In this document: piece by piece, positions 22,960-32,239 of the stretch | How positions within the stretch are numbered: the stretch's first letter is position 1 | Layout of the letters: every line of letters begins with the position of its first letter | DNA from: Breviolum minutum Mf 1.05b.01 | Lineage: Eukaryota; Sar; Dinophyceae; Suessiales; Symbiodiniaceae | Reading direction: 5' to 3' | Length of the DNA stretch: 64,000 nucleotides | NCBI GenBank assembly: GCA_000507305.1 | Contig: DF239039.1 | Span: 71,456 to 135,455, forward strand | Program-made: the position numbers and the translations under genes | The notes under the pieces: model-generated | The model's input: only the letters and a program-made list of their open reading frames with translations | Databases searched by the model: none | What the model was told of the DNA's origin: nothing

Positions 22960-23136
22960 GAAAAGGAGCAACCTGTGATTAAAAAGAAAAAGATGCCAAC
23001 TTCAAAGGAAGGAGCATCAACGTCAAGCAGGGAAGGATGGCCAATAGGTCTTCCTCTTCCACCCCCCAGTCCCAAACACGTGTTGATTCCTCCACCTCCC
23101 CCACTGCCAAAAAAGCAGTATGGAAACTACAACTGA
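22960..23136 (+). CDS. gene A, Lys- and Pro-rich exon
   Basis: One frame reads KKKMPTSKEGASTSSREGWP then PLPPPSPKHVLIPPPPPLPK. The overlapping frame reads ANRSSSSTPQSQTRVDSSTS and is also plausible for this low-complexity protein. Which is used depends on the neighbouring exon phases, not resolved here. Either way the segment is a linker ahead of the methyltransferase-like domain. Confidence 0.35.
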   Translation, partial: EKEQPVIKKKKMPTSKEGASTSSREGWPIGLPLPPPSPKHVLIPPPPPLPKKQYGNYN

Positions 23137-23670
23137 AAAGATGCTCGACCCTGGGGGAAAAACGCGCCAATTGCCAAAGCTTGTGTTGCTGAGAATGGAT
23201 TGCTGTCACACTTTGATCTGGCAACATGTCCACTTTTTTCCATCAGTTTTCCTTGAAATTTTGATGCCTGCTGCAGGTACTGGAGCCATGACATCATGGC
23301 AGGTGGAAGCTTTGGGCCTAGGCAAGTGACTGCTTGAAGACCATGTCCTTACATGTCTTTACACTGAACTTGTGGGATGTGTTTGGTTTGTTCTTGATTG
23401 CAGTTGAAATTGTGACTTGCTTGCTAGCACAGTTTTTGGCACAAATCTGACTTTACCATGCCTTTCTGGGAACGTGGAAGTGTGGTACATGCTTTGGTGC
23501 ACTGCAGCGCACCCAAGGCTGGACAAACTTTGGACATGTGATGCATGAAGATTCTGCCTTTGTAGCTTTCTGCACATTGCATATTCAGGTGCTGGTGGCA
23601 TGTGTTTGTGCCCCAATGGAGTCAATTTTTTTTCTTGCGAGTGTGAGTGGTATCACCCATGCTAGCTTAG

Positions 23671-23777
23671 GTTCTGTTGATGCTTTGGAACCCAACGTTC
23701 GATTGGAATGGGCCTCCCTACCACTTCATCGACATGTTTGCTGGTGAAGCGAATGCCTCACGGATGTGGACCTTGCT
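23671..23777 (+). CDS. gene A exon: methyltransferase-like motif I
   Basis: Acceptor CTAGCTTAG, donor CTTGCT/GTGTTG. Reads WNPTFDWNGPPYHFIDMFAG, then EANASRMW. The hydrophobic-D-M-F-A-G-E-A pattern fits motif I (AdoMet binding, DLFAGxGG) of C5-cytosine methyltransferases, with E-A in place of G-G. When joined to the next exon the CT/G junction gives Leu and keeps frame. I recall the same block in a large dinoflagellate family. AdoMet binding is an inference. Confidence 0.55.
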
Positions 23778-23843
23778 GTGTTGCAGCTGTGATATTTTTA
23801 TATATTGCCCCTATAGTATATTATTTCAACCAATGCAATGCAG

Positions 23844-23925
23844 GAAACACGAGCGTTTTCACTGTGCTCGCTTTGACCTTGACTATGGCAAGAAAATCGG
23901 GAGGCCTTTGACTTGTTTTGCTCAT
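23844..23925 (+). CDS. gene A exon: ARFDLDYG block
   Basis: Starts after CAATGCAATGCAG. Reads KHERFHCARFDLDYGKKIGR in frame with the previous exon. In Rossmann methyltransferases an acidic residue at the end of strand 2 (here the D-L-D) binds the AdoMet ribose, so the order motif I then this block is what that fold predicts. The intron upstream is 66 nt, GT-AG. The 3' border is uncertain. Confidence 0.5.
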
Positions 23926-24138
23926 GACTGTGTATTGACTGAATGCATGTTGCACAATCTTTGCATTCATTTAATTGCACTTTGAAGCTTGTAGATCCTT
24001 TGTATATGTATTGCAGGCCTCGTTCGCATGATTTCAACAGCCCTCCTGGCTTTTTGTGCAGTACTTAAACATGATGGGATATTTAAAATTGCATTGTCTC
24101 AGACTTCATTTCTGCTTATATAACTTGGCCTTTCTCAG

Positions 24139-24309
24139 GACAGCGCTATATGCATGTTTGATGTTGCATCCTGGATGTTTATCGTTATGGGGCCCGGATT
24201 GCCTGAGTTGGAGCATTGCGTCCAGAGCTACCACGATGAGAAATGCCATCAACTCTGCCATGGGGTTGGGACATGAATTTGTGGTTCAGGGAAACTTGAT
24301 GGTCAGCAG
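24139..24309 (+). CDS. gene A exon: motif IV-like GPDCLSWS block
   Basis: Bounded by TTTCTCAG and GTCAGCAG/GTGGGG. Reads TALYACLMLHPGCLSLWGPD then CLSWSIASRATTMRNAINSA. GPDCLSWS sits where C5-methyltransferases have the catalytic PPCQ (motif IV). Here Cys follows Asp rather than Pro-Pro, so catalysis by the usual mechanism is doubtful. Joined to the next exon across a 38-nt intron in frame. Confidence 0.5.
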
Positions 24310-24347
24310 GTGGGGCAATGTGCTGTATGTGTTTTGAAATGGTGCAG

Positions 24348-24500
24348 CCATCATGCGATTGTGGAGATTTGCGAGTTAGTATGTTTGATCAGGATGGTCC
24401 TTTGCTTGATTGGTGTTCTAGCTGTACAAGCATACTTTGTGGTTGAGCAGCCGAGGACTGCAGAGTGGCATCATGATTGTTGTATATGTGATTTTCAAAT
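24348..24500 (+). CDS. gene A exon: FVVEQP block (motif VI-like)
   Basis: Begins after ATGGTGCAG. Reads HHAIVEICELVCLIRMVLCL then IGVLAVQAYFVVEQPRTAEW. The strand followed by E-Q-P resembles the ENV of methyltransferase motif VI in position. The exon probably ends near a GTTGTA donor at about 24,478, and the exact end is unclear. Confidence 0.5.
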
Positions 24501-24555
24501 ACACACATTCAGGTACATGTGGGCATGATGTACCTATTGTTTTGGATTTTGCAGG

Positions 24556-24625
24556 CAGTCGATCCTCTTTGAATATTTTCGCTGGAAATGGATTCAAGAA
24601 AAGATTTGCTATGTACCTTGGATGA
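24556..24625 (+). CDS. gene A exon, short
   Basis: After GGATTTTGCAG the best frame reads SILFEYFRWKWIQEKICYVP, which suits the region between EQP and the TTTWWM block in relatives as I recall them. Donor not fixed; GTAACT at about 24,628 is the nearest. Confidence 0.4.
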
Positions 24626-24717
24626 AGTAACTTTGTAAGAAGAATGTATCATGATTGTATCATAGGAGTTGCTTGTAAAGTACATGCAACATTTACATCA
24701 AAGAACTCATGCTTCAG

Positions 24718-25022
24718 GTATACACGACAACATGGTGGATGATGGCCTATGGAAGTCCAACACCAAAACGTTTGCAGGGGCGGTCAAACTGGCGACATGT
24801 TGTTGAGCTGAACACTGGAAAATTAGCACGTAAAACCATGGAAGAGCTAACCCAGTTCAAAACTGCTAGTGGCTTGGATGCAACACCTTGCAATGTTTTG
24901 TGGACCCCTAGATATATGATATATGCATTACCTTTGTGCGAACAAGGCAAGAAGGGAAAGCAATGGACTGGAAACAGAAATCTCAAAAGGACACAGCACC
25001 TTGAATGCAAGCTTGAATTTTG
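24718..25022 (+). CDS. gene A: TWWMMAYGSPTPKR and GKK-LK-TQ blocks
   Basis: After ATGCTTCAG the frame reads VYTTTWWMMAYGSPTPKRL then GRSNWRHVVELNTGKLARKT. The TWWM-YGSPTPKR block is the hallmark of the dinoflagellate family I recognise here. Further on, CEQGKKGKQWTGNRNLKRTQ (24,935-25,000) matches the next conserved block of that family. An intron probably separates the two, around 24,875-24,930. Function of these blocks is unknown to me. Confidence 0.5.
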
Positions 25023-25086
25023 AAATCACAAACACTTGCATACACTATTTCTTATGTTTCTTTACGTGTTTGTTTTTGTTTCCAAG

Positions 25087-25434
25087 GGCATATCCGCGAG
25101 CTTTTGGATCCCGGCTACTTGACATCTGGAGTGGGGCACCTGAAGAACCACAGCTGTGTTTGAGGACTGTTCAAATGATTTTTAAAAGATGTATGACATC
25201 ATGCATGCACCTAGCAAGATCTGTTTTCTGGTAGGATGAAAATTGGCCCACCGCCACAACTGTCTGATAGAGAACTTTTCCAATCCCTTCCTCTTGGTGA
25301 CCCTTGGCACGATGCTCAGATGCTAGAGGTGTGGGACTACCTTTGGAAGCATCCTAAAACGGATGTTCCACTTTCATGGCAAACATGTTTAAATGACTTT
25401 GACCGGGAGTTAAGAGCAACCTTGGGCTCTTGAT
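25087..25434 (+). CDS. gene A, C-terminal exons
   Basis: The frame at 25,087 reads AYPRAFGSRLLDIWSGAPEE, the expected continuation of the previous block (LKxTQxYPxxFG in relatives). The second part at 25,236 reads IGPPPQLSDRELFQSLPLGD, then PWHDAQMLEVWDYLWKHPKT, ending at a stop at 25,434. This is taken as the end of gene A. Confidence 0.45.
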
Positions 25435-25550
25435 GTTGTGCTATGCAAAATGATGGTTGAAAACAGAGTGTGCTTTGTCTTAGCATGTTGGGGTTCTGTG
25501 TGTCATGCTGAGTTGGATGGTTTTGGTAGTTTTTAGCAACATGTCTTGGT

Positions 25551-25610
25551 GCGAAACGGGCGCGAAATTGCGCGAAACGGGCGCGAAAACCCCGAAACGG
25601 GCGCGAAAAA
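25551..25610. promoter_or_regulatory. three GC-rich repeats with E2F-like cores
   Basis: GCGAAACGGGCGCGAAA recurs three times, slightly varied, in 60 nt. The complement TTTCGCGCCC fits the E2F consensus TTTSSCGC. It is the most CG-rich spot of an otherwise CG-poor block and lies between genes A and B. It is also open in one frame, so a coding explanation is not excluded. Confidence 0.35.
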
Positions 25611-25732
25611 ATGTGTACCACTTTGTACTTGTTGTAGTCATGTTTTTGAAAGCTGCTGTTGCTCAAAGGAACATGTCGGTAGATTCACTGGCTGTTGGCG
25701 TGGGACTACTTAAGTGTAAAACCACTAGCACC

Positions 25733-25962
25733 ATGGCGGATGTTGATGATGAAGTCCAACGTCAGATTGAGGCCCAAGTTCTCTTTGCACAATTGATATG
25801 ATCTGCTACTTGCCAGTCTGTGTGTTGTGATTTCCGATTGTCAGGAGAGGTTGGCAAGGATCAAACGTCTTAGAGCTGAAATTGAGTCCGATTCCACCAG
25901 ACCTGTGTCTGAGATTGGAGTCACGGCAGCCCCAGGCTCACTACTTGCATCTCATGGCTTCA
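25733..25962 (+). CDS. gene B, first exons
   Basis: ATG at 25,733 reads MADVDDEVQRQIEAQVLFAQ. After an intron, TTGTCAG leads to ERLARIKRLRAEIESDSTRP then VSEIGVTAAPGSLLASHGF. The start is chosen because it opens a clean new frame about 300 nt after the stop of gene A, with the GC-rich repeats between. The N-terminus is helical and charged, without a recognised domain. Confidence 0.45.
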
Positions 25963-26022
25963 GACATTGTTGCAAAACCATGCATTAATGAAACATGTAT
26001 GTTCCTTTGTTGCTTGTTCTAG

Positions 26023-26240
26023 GCCATCAATATTATGCAGAAGCAGACTTGGGGAATCATGCGCCGGGAAATCGCCAGGTTCCTTGAATCAATTGTTTCT
26101 TTGTGCAACAATTGTGACTGATATGTTTTGTTCTGTTTTGCTTGGATTATTCCTGCAGGTCGCCCTTGGGACGCTTGCCGAGAAGGGTGGTGATGTTCGC
26201 AACACCAACTGGGCAGCAGATGTTGTCCCCCCGCCAGAGG
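26023..26240 (+). CDS. gene B, exons 3-4
   Basis: After TTCTAG the frame reads AINIMQKQTWGIMRREIARF. After CCTGCAG at about 26,158 it reads VALGTLAEKGGDVRNTNWAA then DVVPPPE. Unknown function. Confidence 0.45.
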
Positions 26241-26530
26241 TGCTGCACTGTGTTTTGTCTATTCCTAGTTGTAGATTTTTCTTCTTAGTGGCCCATTTGT
26301 TTGAACTTTTTTGATTTCGACAGGAACAGGAAACGCAACCGGCTCAACTTGCTGAATTGGAGGTGTGGTTAAAACTTGCATGTAGTGTTTGTTGTGATGC
26401 ATTGTGGATGTACATTGCATTGTGATTTTGATCTTGCATGTGAATTTTTTCAACACTGGAACAAACACACATGTAGTCAAATAAGTGATTGGGATAAACA
26501 ACAATCATGAGTAATCATAAGACTTTACAT

Positions 26531-26905
26531 GGTGCCAGTTTGCACTTTACATGGCACCAGTCTAGTTCCTGGTCTGGAGGACAAGCAACTTGCCCTGACA
26601 GCTCCTTCTACAAAAAGGACTTTGATTGTGCCTCCAGGGTGTGGAACTCCTATTCGACAGGAACTTCGCAATATCTTTGATCGAAATGTCTGCAAAGGGA
26701 TTAGCTGGGAAGGTGAAGCTGCAAACAAACTTGGGGGGCAAGGTGTAGATGTGAAAGTGGAAGGGTCTGGATCTGACCAAATTCCGAAGAAACCTGAAGG
26801 GACTGATGTGCACGCTCCTCAACCTGTCCAATGTCAGATGCCACCTTCTGGGACTGCAGTTCCAGACCATGTGAAGGCTACATTGGAAGCAGCAAGGACT
26901 GGGTG
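26531..26905 (+). CDS. gene B exon, unknown
   Basis: Long open segment reading LEDKQLALTAPSTKRTLIVP, then PPGCGTPIRQELRNIFDRNV, then GISWEGEAANKLGGQGVDVK and PDHVKATLEAARTG. Both composition and the absence of stops over 370 nt mark it as coding. The open frame continues into a TTG-rich tract that is probably intron. Confidence 0.5.
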
Positions 26906-27120
26906 TTGTTCAATGCTTGTTGTTCTTGTTTTTGTTATTGGTCTTTGTTGTTGGTGTTTTGTTTGATGTTTTTGTTGTTGTCCATGTTGTTGCTGTTGAT
27001 GTGGCTGTTGGCCTTGCTGGAGTTGCGGAAAAAACTTTGGTGGTTGTAGTAGAATTGTTGTTTTAGTACAAGTAGTTGTTTTTGTAGTTGTAGTAGCAAT
27101 TGCTTTTGTTCTTACACTTA
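26906..27120. repeat. TTG/TGT-rich tract
   Basis: Imperfect TTG, TTGTTC and GTTGTT units fill about 200 nt. The hydrophobic peptide they encode on the plus strand is probably an artefact, and the tract is likely intronic. Confidence 0.6.
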
Positions 27121-27225
27121 TTTAAGACTATCAATCCATGCAACTGTATACTTGAAGCACCCCACTGACATGTGATCAAACATGATTGTTGCCTACAAGC
27201 TGTGTATTTTAATTTGTCCAACTTG

Positions 27226-27663
27226 CTAGGATTGGCAAAGCCCCTGGGACCTATGACAAGTATGACCATCAGAATCTTGCTTGCTATTGCTTTTTGGGGG
27301 TTTGAAGTGCTGTGAACGCATTTTGGATTGCAAGAAAATTGCCATCATTGCTGTCTCAGGATTCGCCGTCATGTCATGAATCTGAACACACAAGAGATGA
27401 TGGACGCATGGAATGATAAGGAAAAGCGCAACTTGACTTGGAAAGGTTTGACCATTTTGAAAAATGATCCTCATTATATACTTTGTCCTGATTCCATACA
27501 TTAAGGTCAAAAGATGAAAGAAACTCTCGTGGCGACAGGTAGCTTACAGCAATGTGAGGTCGTAGCAAAGCAGATGCATGTGAAGTCAACGACTCAAACC
27601 ACCATGGAGAAACCAGTTACGAAGCAAATGCTAAAAGAAATTTGGCACTGGGATGAGACTCTT
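27226..27663 (+). CDS. gene B, exons of unknown function
   Basis: Coding-like pieces: IRRHVMNLNTQEMMDAWNDK then EKRNLTWKGLTIL (27,361-27,460), and TQTTMEKPVTKQMLKEIWHW (about 27,590-27,655). They lie in different frames, so at least one intron separates them. No domain. Confidence 0.4.
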
Positions 27664-27794
27664 TGATGCATAAATCTAAGTTGCAATCAGTAGCATGATG
27701 TTTGGTTTATTTTTGTTGATGTGAATGCAAATTTGTTTTGTGTGAGAATGGATTCTCTTTCATGATTTGCTTTTCAATGATCCTGCCTCATCTA

Positions 27795-28192
27795 AGTACT
27801 ATGATTGCCAATGCTTGGGCATGGGCGACCACACATGGCAAGGTGTATACACACCCGGTGAACAAGGCTGAGTACATTGACATTGATGTGGATTCATCTC
27901 GTGAGAGGCAGGACAAGCGGATGAGCGAACTTTCTGCCCAGTCTACCTTTGTTGCTGAGGACGGAAATACTTTCATTGCAACAGTTGATTGATTGCTCTT
28001 GTTGTGAAGAGATGCCAGGTGAGTTTTTGCTATATATACATGATCTAGTGCCATGCATGTGAATTGTCAGGATTCCTCTGGGTCGATCTTTGATGAAGCG
28101 GTGGCACCACCAGGATCTGGGTTGGTGACTCCTGTTGGTGGTGGTGAAGGTGGGCAGGAAGGAATTCCTGTTGTGAAAACACCGAGCTTTGT
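27795..28192 (+). CDS. gene B, two exons
   Basis: First piece (about 27,800-27,985) reads ANAWAWATTHGKVYTHPVNK, then AEYIDIDVDSSRERQDKRMS, and FVAEDGNTFIATVD. Second piece (about 28,070-28,190) reads SSGSIFDEAVAPPGSGLVTP, then GGGEGGQEGIPVVKTPSF. The intron between is about 80 nt. No known domain. Confidence 0.45.
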
Positions 28193-28289
28193 TTGAACTT
28201 TGGTGCCTTTGATGTTTCTTCGACATTACACTGCAAATTTCCAAAATGGCAGCTTTATGTTGACAGCTCTGACTCCTAATTTTCTTGTG

Positions 28290-29113
28290 ACAAGGAAAGG
28301 GCCAATCGAACGGGTATCGTTTCCTGCAGCGAATGCCAATGTGTCCCCATACCAGCAAGTTGCCACCTACATCATGATCCTGGGGCAGAAGATTGATTCT
28401 GCACAAACCTTCAAGGTGGGGCATCAGTTGTAGTAAATGCTGTGCTTCAAATTGGTTTGCATTCATTGTTATGATGGGTTCCCACTTTGTCAGGAAAAGC
28501 TTGAGCCTTATGCTGCTACCAATGCCAAAGCCAAAGAGTTTCTTGCTTTATTTTTGTGTGAGCCAAGCAAAATTGCAATCAAGATGTACAGTTGGTAAAC
28601 TTAATTTGTTGACAATTTGAAAGTAAGGCTCTTGGAAGGCATCAATGATCCACTGCTGAAACTGCAGAACGTGTACAAGAGGATTACTGTGATGCAGGGT
28701 GACTCGATGGCTACAGCACCTTCAAGGTGGGTACATATAGTGGACAGTTCCTTTTGAACATATACTTGGATGTGCACTTGTGTTTTCAATTGTGTCATTG
28801 TTGATGTGCTTCTGCAATATCAGGGAGCTGCAGAAAGAGCTTTCAGGGCATTTCATCACCTGCACGAAAGAAGACACGATGATGAATGTTTGGTTGGTCC
28901 GGGCAAGGTCAAATCCTCAATTCCTAGAGTTTGCATGTGTGCAGTTCAAATCAAAGTTTGCCATGTCACTTTTGTGGACTGTGTTGGATTTTTTTGTTTG
29001 AGGAAGTGGAGGCCACCTGAGACTGACGAGCAGAGGCAGGAAAAGAAACAGAAAGCTGAAGAAGCCAAGAGACGCAAGAAGGACAAGAGTGGTGAAAGTG
29101 TCAAAAAAGAATG
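28290..29113 (+). CDS. gene B, five short exons
   Basis: In order: KGPIERVSFPAANANVSPYQ with MILGQKIDSAQTF; EKLEPYAATNAKAKEFLALF; RLLEGINDPLLKLQNVYKRI; ELQKELSGHFITCTKEDTMM; and a charged end KWRPPETDEQRQEKKQKAEE with KRRKKDKSGES. Introns are 50-90 nt, each ending in CAG or TCAG. The charged piece could be a nuclear localisation segment. Function unknown. Confidence 0.45.
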
Positions 29114-29449
29114 ATGCTGGATTGCAAAGACTAGGTTTGCTTTTTTGTTTGTCAAAACATGTTCCAATACCTTGGGGCTTGATCCACAAAGGAATGGTCT
29201 TTTTGTGGCGTGAAGGAGATTGAGATCTGATTTACATGCACTTTGCAGTGTGACCTGTGTTTCATCGAGCTTACAGCTATGGTGATTTTAGCGCAGTCAC
29301 TTTCAGAAACACACTCTAGGGTCGATTGAGTGGGAAAAAACCTTGACCACTTGCAGCTGCTGTGTTGTGTGTGTTTTTTACTGGTACTTGCGCATTGATT
29401 TTTTTCATGCAAAAACTGATCATTTGCTTGTGTGGATTGTGAACCTGAA

Positions 29450-29845
29450 AAGCCTATATACTGATGCTGATCTGTCAGGCATTGACCTTGAAGCTGAAAG
29501 CCATGGATTGATAGTCCCGGAGCCTGGACCCTTGGATCAACTTGGATATCTCGTGATGTTACAATGTATGCAATTGCTTTTGATTGCTTGTCATTGCAGT
29601 TGTTTTTGTTGTTATCATGCATCATGTTTGCTGTTGTTGGTGATGTGATTTGTTTCTTCCATGTTCTATCCATGCAGCATGTACTGTATCCTTTCTGTGC
29701 AACAGGTAAACCTTCAAGAGAGGAGGTAGCTTTCGAGGATTGCCAGGAGAAACTACTTCATGAATTGTTGCAACATTTTGAGATTGGAGTTCCTAGGCTA
29801 AAAAATGCAGCTAGATGTGTGATCCACTTGGGATACATGATGTGA
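29450..29845 (+). CDS. gene B, exons of unknown function
   Basis: First piece reads DADLSGIDLEAESHGLIVPE then PGPLDQLG (29,458-29,550). Second piece begins near 29,703 and reads KPSREEVAFEDCQEKLLHEL, then LQHFEIGVPRLKNAARCVIH. The intron between is about 150 nt. Confidence 0.4.
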
Positions 29846-29937
29846 TTTCACTGAGGCTGACAGTGCAAGGACATTTGTTGCATGCATGGGTTGTTGGGGT
29901 ATCGATTTGCATGAACATGCCCTAGTTGCATGTTTTG

Positions 29938-30290
29938 ACAGGAGCTGTGTGTCTGCAGCTCGCTTAACAGAAGGTTTGCGCTTACCAGATGGAAGTTGGG
30001 ACCTTTGTGGTTTTGACATTCTGTGGCATATGCATTCTGTATGTACTGTTGATCCTTTTCTTCTTTAGACCAAGACATGCAGTGAAATGTGTTGGAACTG
30101 CTCTGAGGCCGTCCATGGCTTTTGTGCAAGCTTGCAAACTGGAAAAGCCCATCCCATTGGGCTCGGAACCTTCATCGTTTGATCCAGTCGTGGGGGCTTA
30201 CACTAATGGTCCCTATCACCTCAGTCATGACTCCATGCAAGTTTCGTGGTACTGTGGTCTTCACCCCATGGCCTGTCCTTTTGCTGAGTA
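29938..30290 (+). CDS. gene B, short exons
   Basis: SCVSAARLTEGLRLPDGSW lies near 29,945-30,000. Near 30,068-30,180 two frames compete: RHAVKCVGTALRPSMAFVQA and CSEMCWNCSEAVHGFCASLQ. The second has Cys spacing that could suit a zinc knuckle, but I cannot choose between them. Confidence 0.3.
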
Positions 30291-30301
30291 GCTGGTTGCA
30301 G

Positions 30302-30685
30302 GTCATTTTTGAGAAAACGAATGCATCAATGCTATGCAATGGCCTGCCTCCGAGTGAACAATGGTACTATGAGTTAAAATCTTTCTGGGAGTTGTTCAGA
30401 ACGGTCATGCCTCATCATGAAATCTACCGCCATCCAGAGAGATTACCTTGGACGTTGCCGTTCATGTACCACGGCGATGAAGGTCGTGGTAGGATGAGAA
30501 GAGCTGTACTTGTGACCAGCTTTCAGCCGATGCTTGCCTGGTCAGGGCATTCGTTCAAGAGCCGCCTACTTTGCAGTCTTTTTCCAGGAGAGAGGTACAC
30601 TTGCATTGGTGATGAGGAAACGTTGGAAAGCTTACATGCAGCTGTTGCAAGAGACCTGAGGGCACTCTTTGATGATGGTCTTGAG
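30302..30685 (+). CDS. gene B exon: HGDEGRG block
   Basis: Bounded by GGTTGCAG and CTTGAG/GTGTCT; 384 nt, 128 codons, the longest clean exon of gene B. Reads VIFEKTNASMLCNGLPPSEQ; then EIYRHPERLPWTLPFMYHGD with EGRGRMRRAVLVTSFQPML; then GHSFKSRLLCSLFPGERYTC and TLESLHAAVARDLRALFDDG. The HGDEGRG block with the following S-F-x-x-R-x-L and ESLHA segments is one I associate with a large Symbiodiniaceae family. No biochemical function known to me. Confidence 0.6.
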
Positions 30686-30848
30686 GTGTCTTGTGATTTG
30701 GATCTAAGATATCACATGTGTAAGATTGATCTAGATTCATATTTTGTGTTGTGGAAGGTTGGGTGCTGGATGCTGTTTGCGAACATTGAACTTCATGTGT
30801 GTGTGTGTGTGAGTGAGTGACCGTGCTTGCTCTTAATTTGCTTTGCAG

Positions 30849-30960
30849 GTGAAATTTGCTGATGGGTCGTTCCAAAGAATCTACATTGCATGTGTTGGTG
30901 TCAAAGGAGACTGGCCGTGGCAAAGTGGCTTTGCTTCATATAATTTTGGAAGAAAGTTGA
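30849..30960 (+). CDS. gene B exon: VGVKGDWPW block
   Basis: Begins after CTTTGCAG and joins the previous exon in phase 0 across a 163-nt intron. Reads VKFADGSFQRIYIACVGVKG then DWPWQSGFASYNFGRK. In relatives this block follows HGDEGRG at about this distance. Confidence 0.55.
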
Positions 30961-31009
30961 GCATGAGATTGTAAACAAACATGGATGTTGATGCCACTCA
31001 TTGTTGTAA

Positions 31010-31395
31010 GGAAAATGCCACCGATTGACCACGGGTTTCACAAGCTGCAGAGTATGCCAGTTTTGTGAAGCCTCGGCACTTACCTTAGATTCTTTGGCAC
31101 TTTGTGTCTACAACCTTGTGCCAGATGTCATTCTGCCCAAGTGCTAATTCAGGATTGGTGGTGCACTTCCCTCACATCTATTTGGCGTACCTGTCGCCCT
31201 GGATCTTGGCCTTGCTCACCGGGGTCACCGGCAAACCTTCATGTTGTCCCAGGCTTGGGCCCTACAGATTGCCCTCCTGATCAGATGCACACATGGCATT
31301 TGGGTGTTGGACAAGTCCTGTGTGGATCAACGATTGCATCTGGACTTTTAGTTCAATCAAGCATGCAACTGGAGTTTTGCAAATTGTTTTTTTTG
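31010..31395 (+). CDS. gene B: Cys-rich and MHTWHLGVG blocks
   Basis: One piece reads GKCHRLTTGFTSCRVCQFCE (about 31,010-31,080), with C-x2-C-x2-C spacing that could bind a metal. A second near 31,262-31,345 reads DCPPDQMHTWHLGVGQVLCG. The D-x-M-H-T-W-H-L-G-x-G block is again a family marker I recognise, of unknown role. His and Cys clusters may form a metal site; this is inference. Confidence 0.5.
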
Positions 31396-31429
31396 TGATA
31401 CGTTGTCTTCTGATTGGCTGTTGTAGATG

Positions 31430-31905
31430 TTTGCATGGATTTGGAATTGGATGAAGGTATTGTTGGCTTGCCGTCTCAAGTGGTTTGGAGGAAGTAATGT
31501 TGAATCACAATTGGCCAATGCTTTTGAACACTTCAACAGCTGGAAGAAACAGTGACAAAGCTGCAAACATGACAAGTGTGAAGTTGAACATTCAACTTGA
31601 GCTGTATCTCACTTTTGTTGTCAGGAAAAAACAAACATGCAGCCTGACAGAATTCGACATGAAGAAGACTTTCAAAATGCAATCGCTCCTTGTCTTGACT
31701 TGATTATTCGCCTGTGGTTTTCAACATGCAATGCTATGGATGCAAGGCTGCAACACAATCCGGTTCTTGGAGGCAGAGGAACCCTTTTCTTGTGTTCTTG
31801 TGCTTTTGGCTTTCAAACAGTCTTCCTGAAGGCAAAGCCTTTGACACAGTTGTTGTTGCTCGATGGCTCCGATTTGTGGTGAATCGTGGGCCGGTTGATG
31901 GCAAT
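31430..31905 (+). CDS. gene B, middle C-terminal exons
   Basis: Pieces: WKVLLACRLKWFGG-like sequence with SNVESQLANAFEHFNSWKKQ (31,440-31,552); KKQTCSLTEFDMKKTFKMQ (31,626-31,683); and LPEGKAFDTVVVARWLRFVV with NRGPVDG starting at 31,821 after TTTCAAACAG. Each differs in frame, with introns of 70-140 nt. Confidence 0.4.
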
Positions 31906-31980
31906 TGTGTATCTTGCTGGATTTTTGCATTTGATCTTCATTTTGTCTTGCAACTTCTTGGCCTGTTTTGATTCTGTAAG

Positions 31981-32157
31981 GTACCAGACAACGAAGTGAT
32001 TGAGCTGCTGAAGTGGGAGTTTGAAAATGTTCACACGTACTTCCATGGCATTTCTGGCAGAAGGTGGATTCCAAGGCCTGAGGCGCTTGAATTGGCACAG
32101 TGCTGCCATAACATGACAGATTCTTGTTGGGATTCCATAAGTGCAGTTGCAAATCAG
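31981..32157 (+). CDS. gene B exon, 59 codons
   Basis: Phase-0 exon between CTGTAAG and AATCAG/GTCCAG. Reads VPDNEVIELLKWEFENVHTY, then FHGISGRRWIPRPEALELAQ. Helical and amphipathic. No domain recognised. Confidence 0.5.
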
Positions 32158-32239
32158 GTCCAGTGATGCAGTTTGTTTGGTCTTGATTTTGTTAGGACTA
32201 ATGCAAAATATTCACATGAACTGAGGAAGGGTACTCTGC

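Noticed and set aside
26831-27049. Hydrophobic open frame suggesting a membrane segment
   Set aside because: It is produced by a TTG/TGT-rich tract and is more likely intron.
30815-30925. His/Thr-rich minus-strand frame
   Set aside because: Shadow of a GT-rich stretch; the plus strand is clearly coding on either side.
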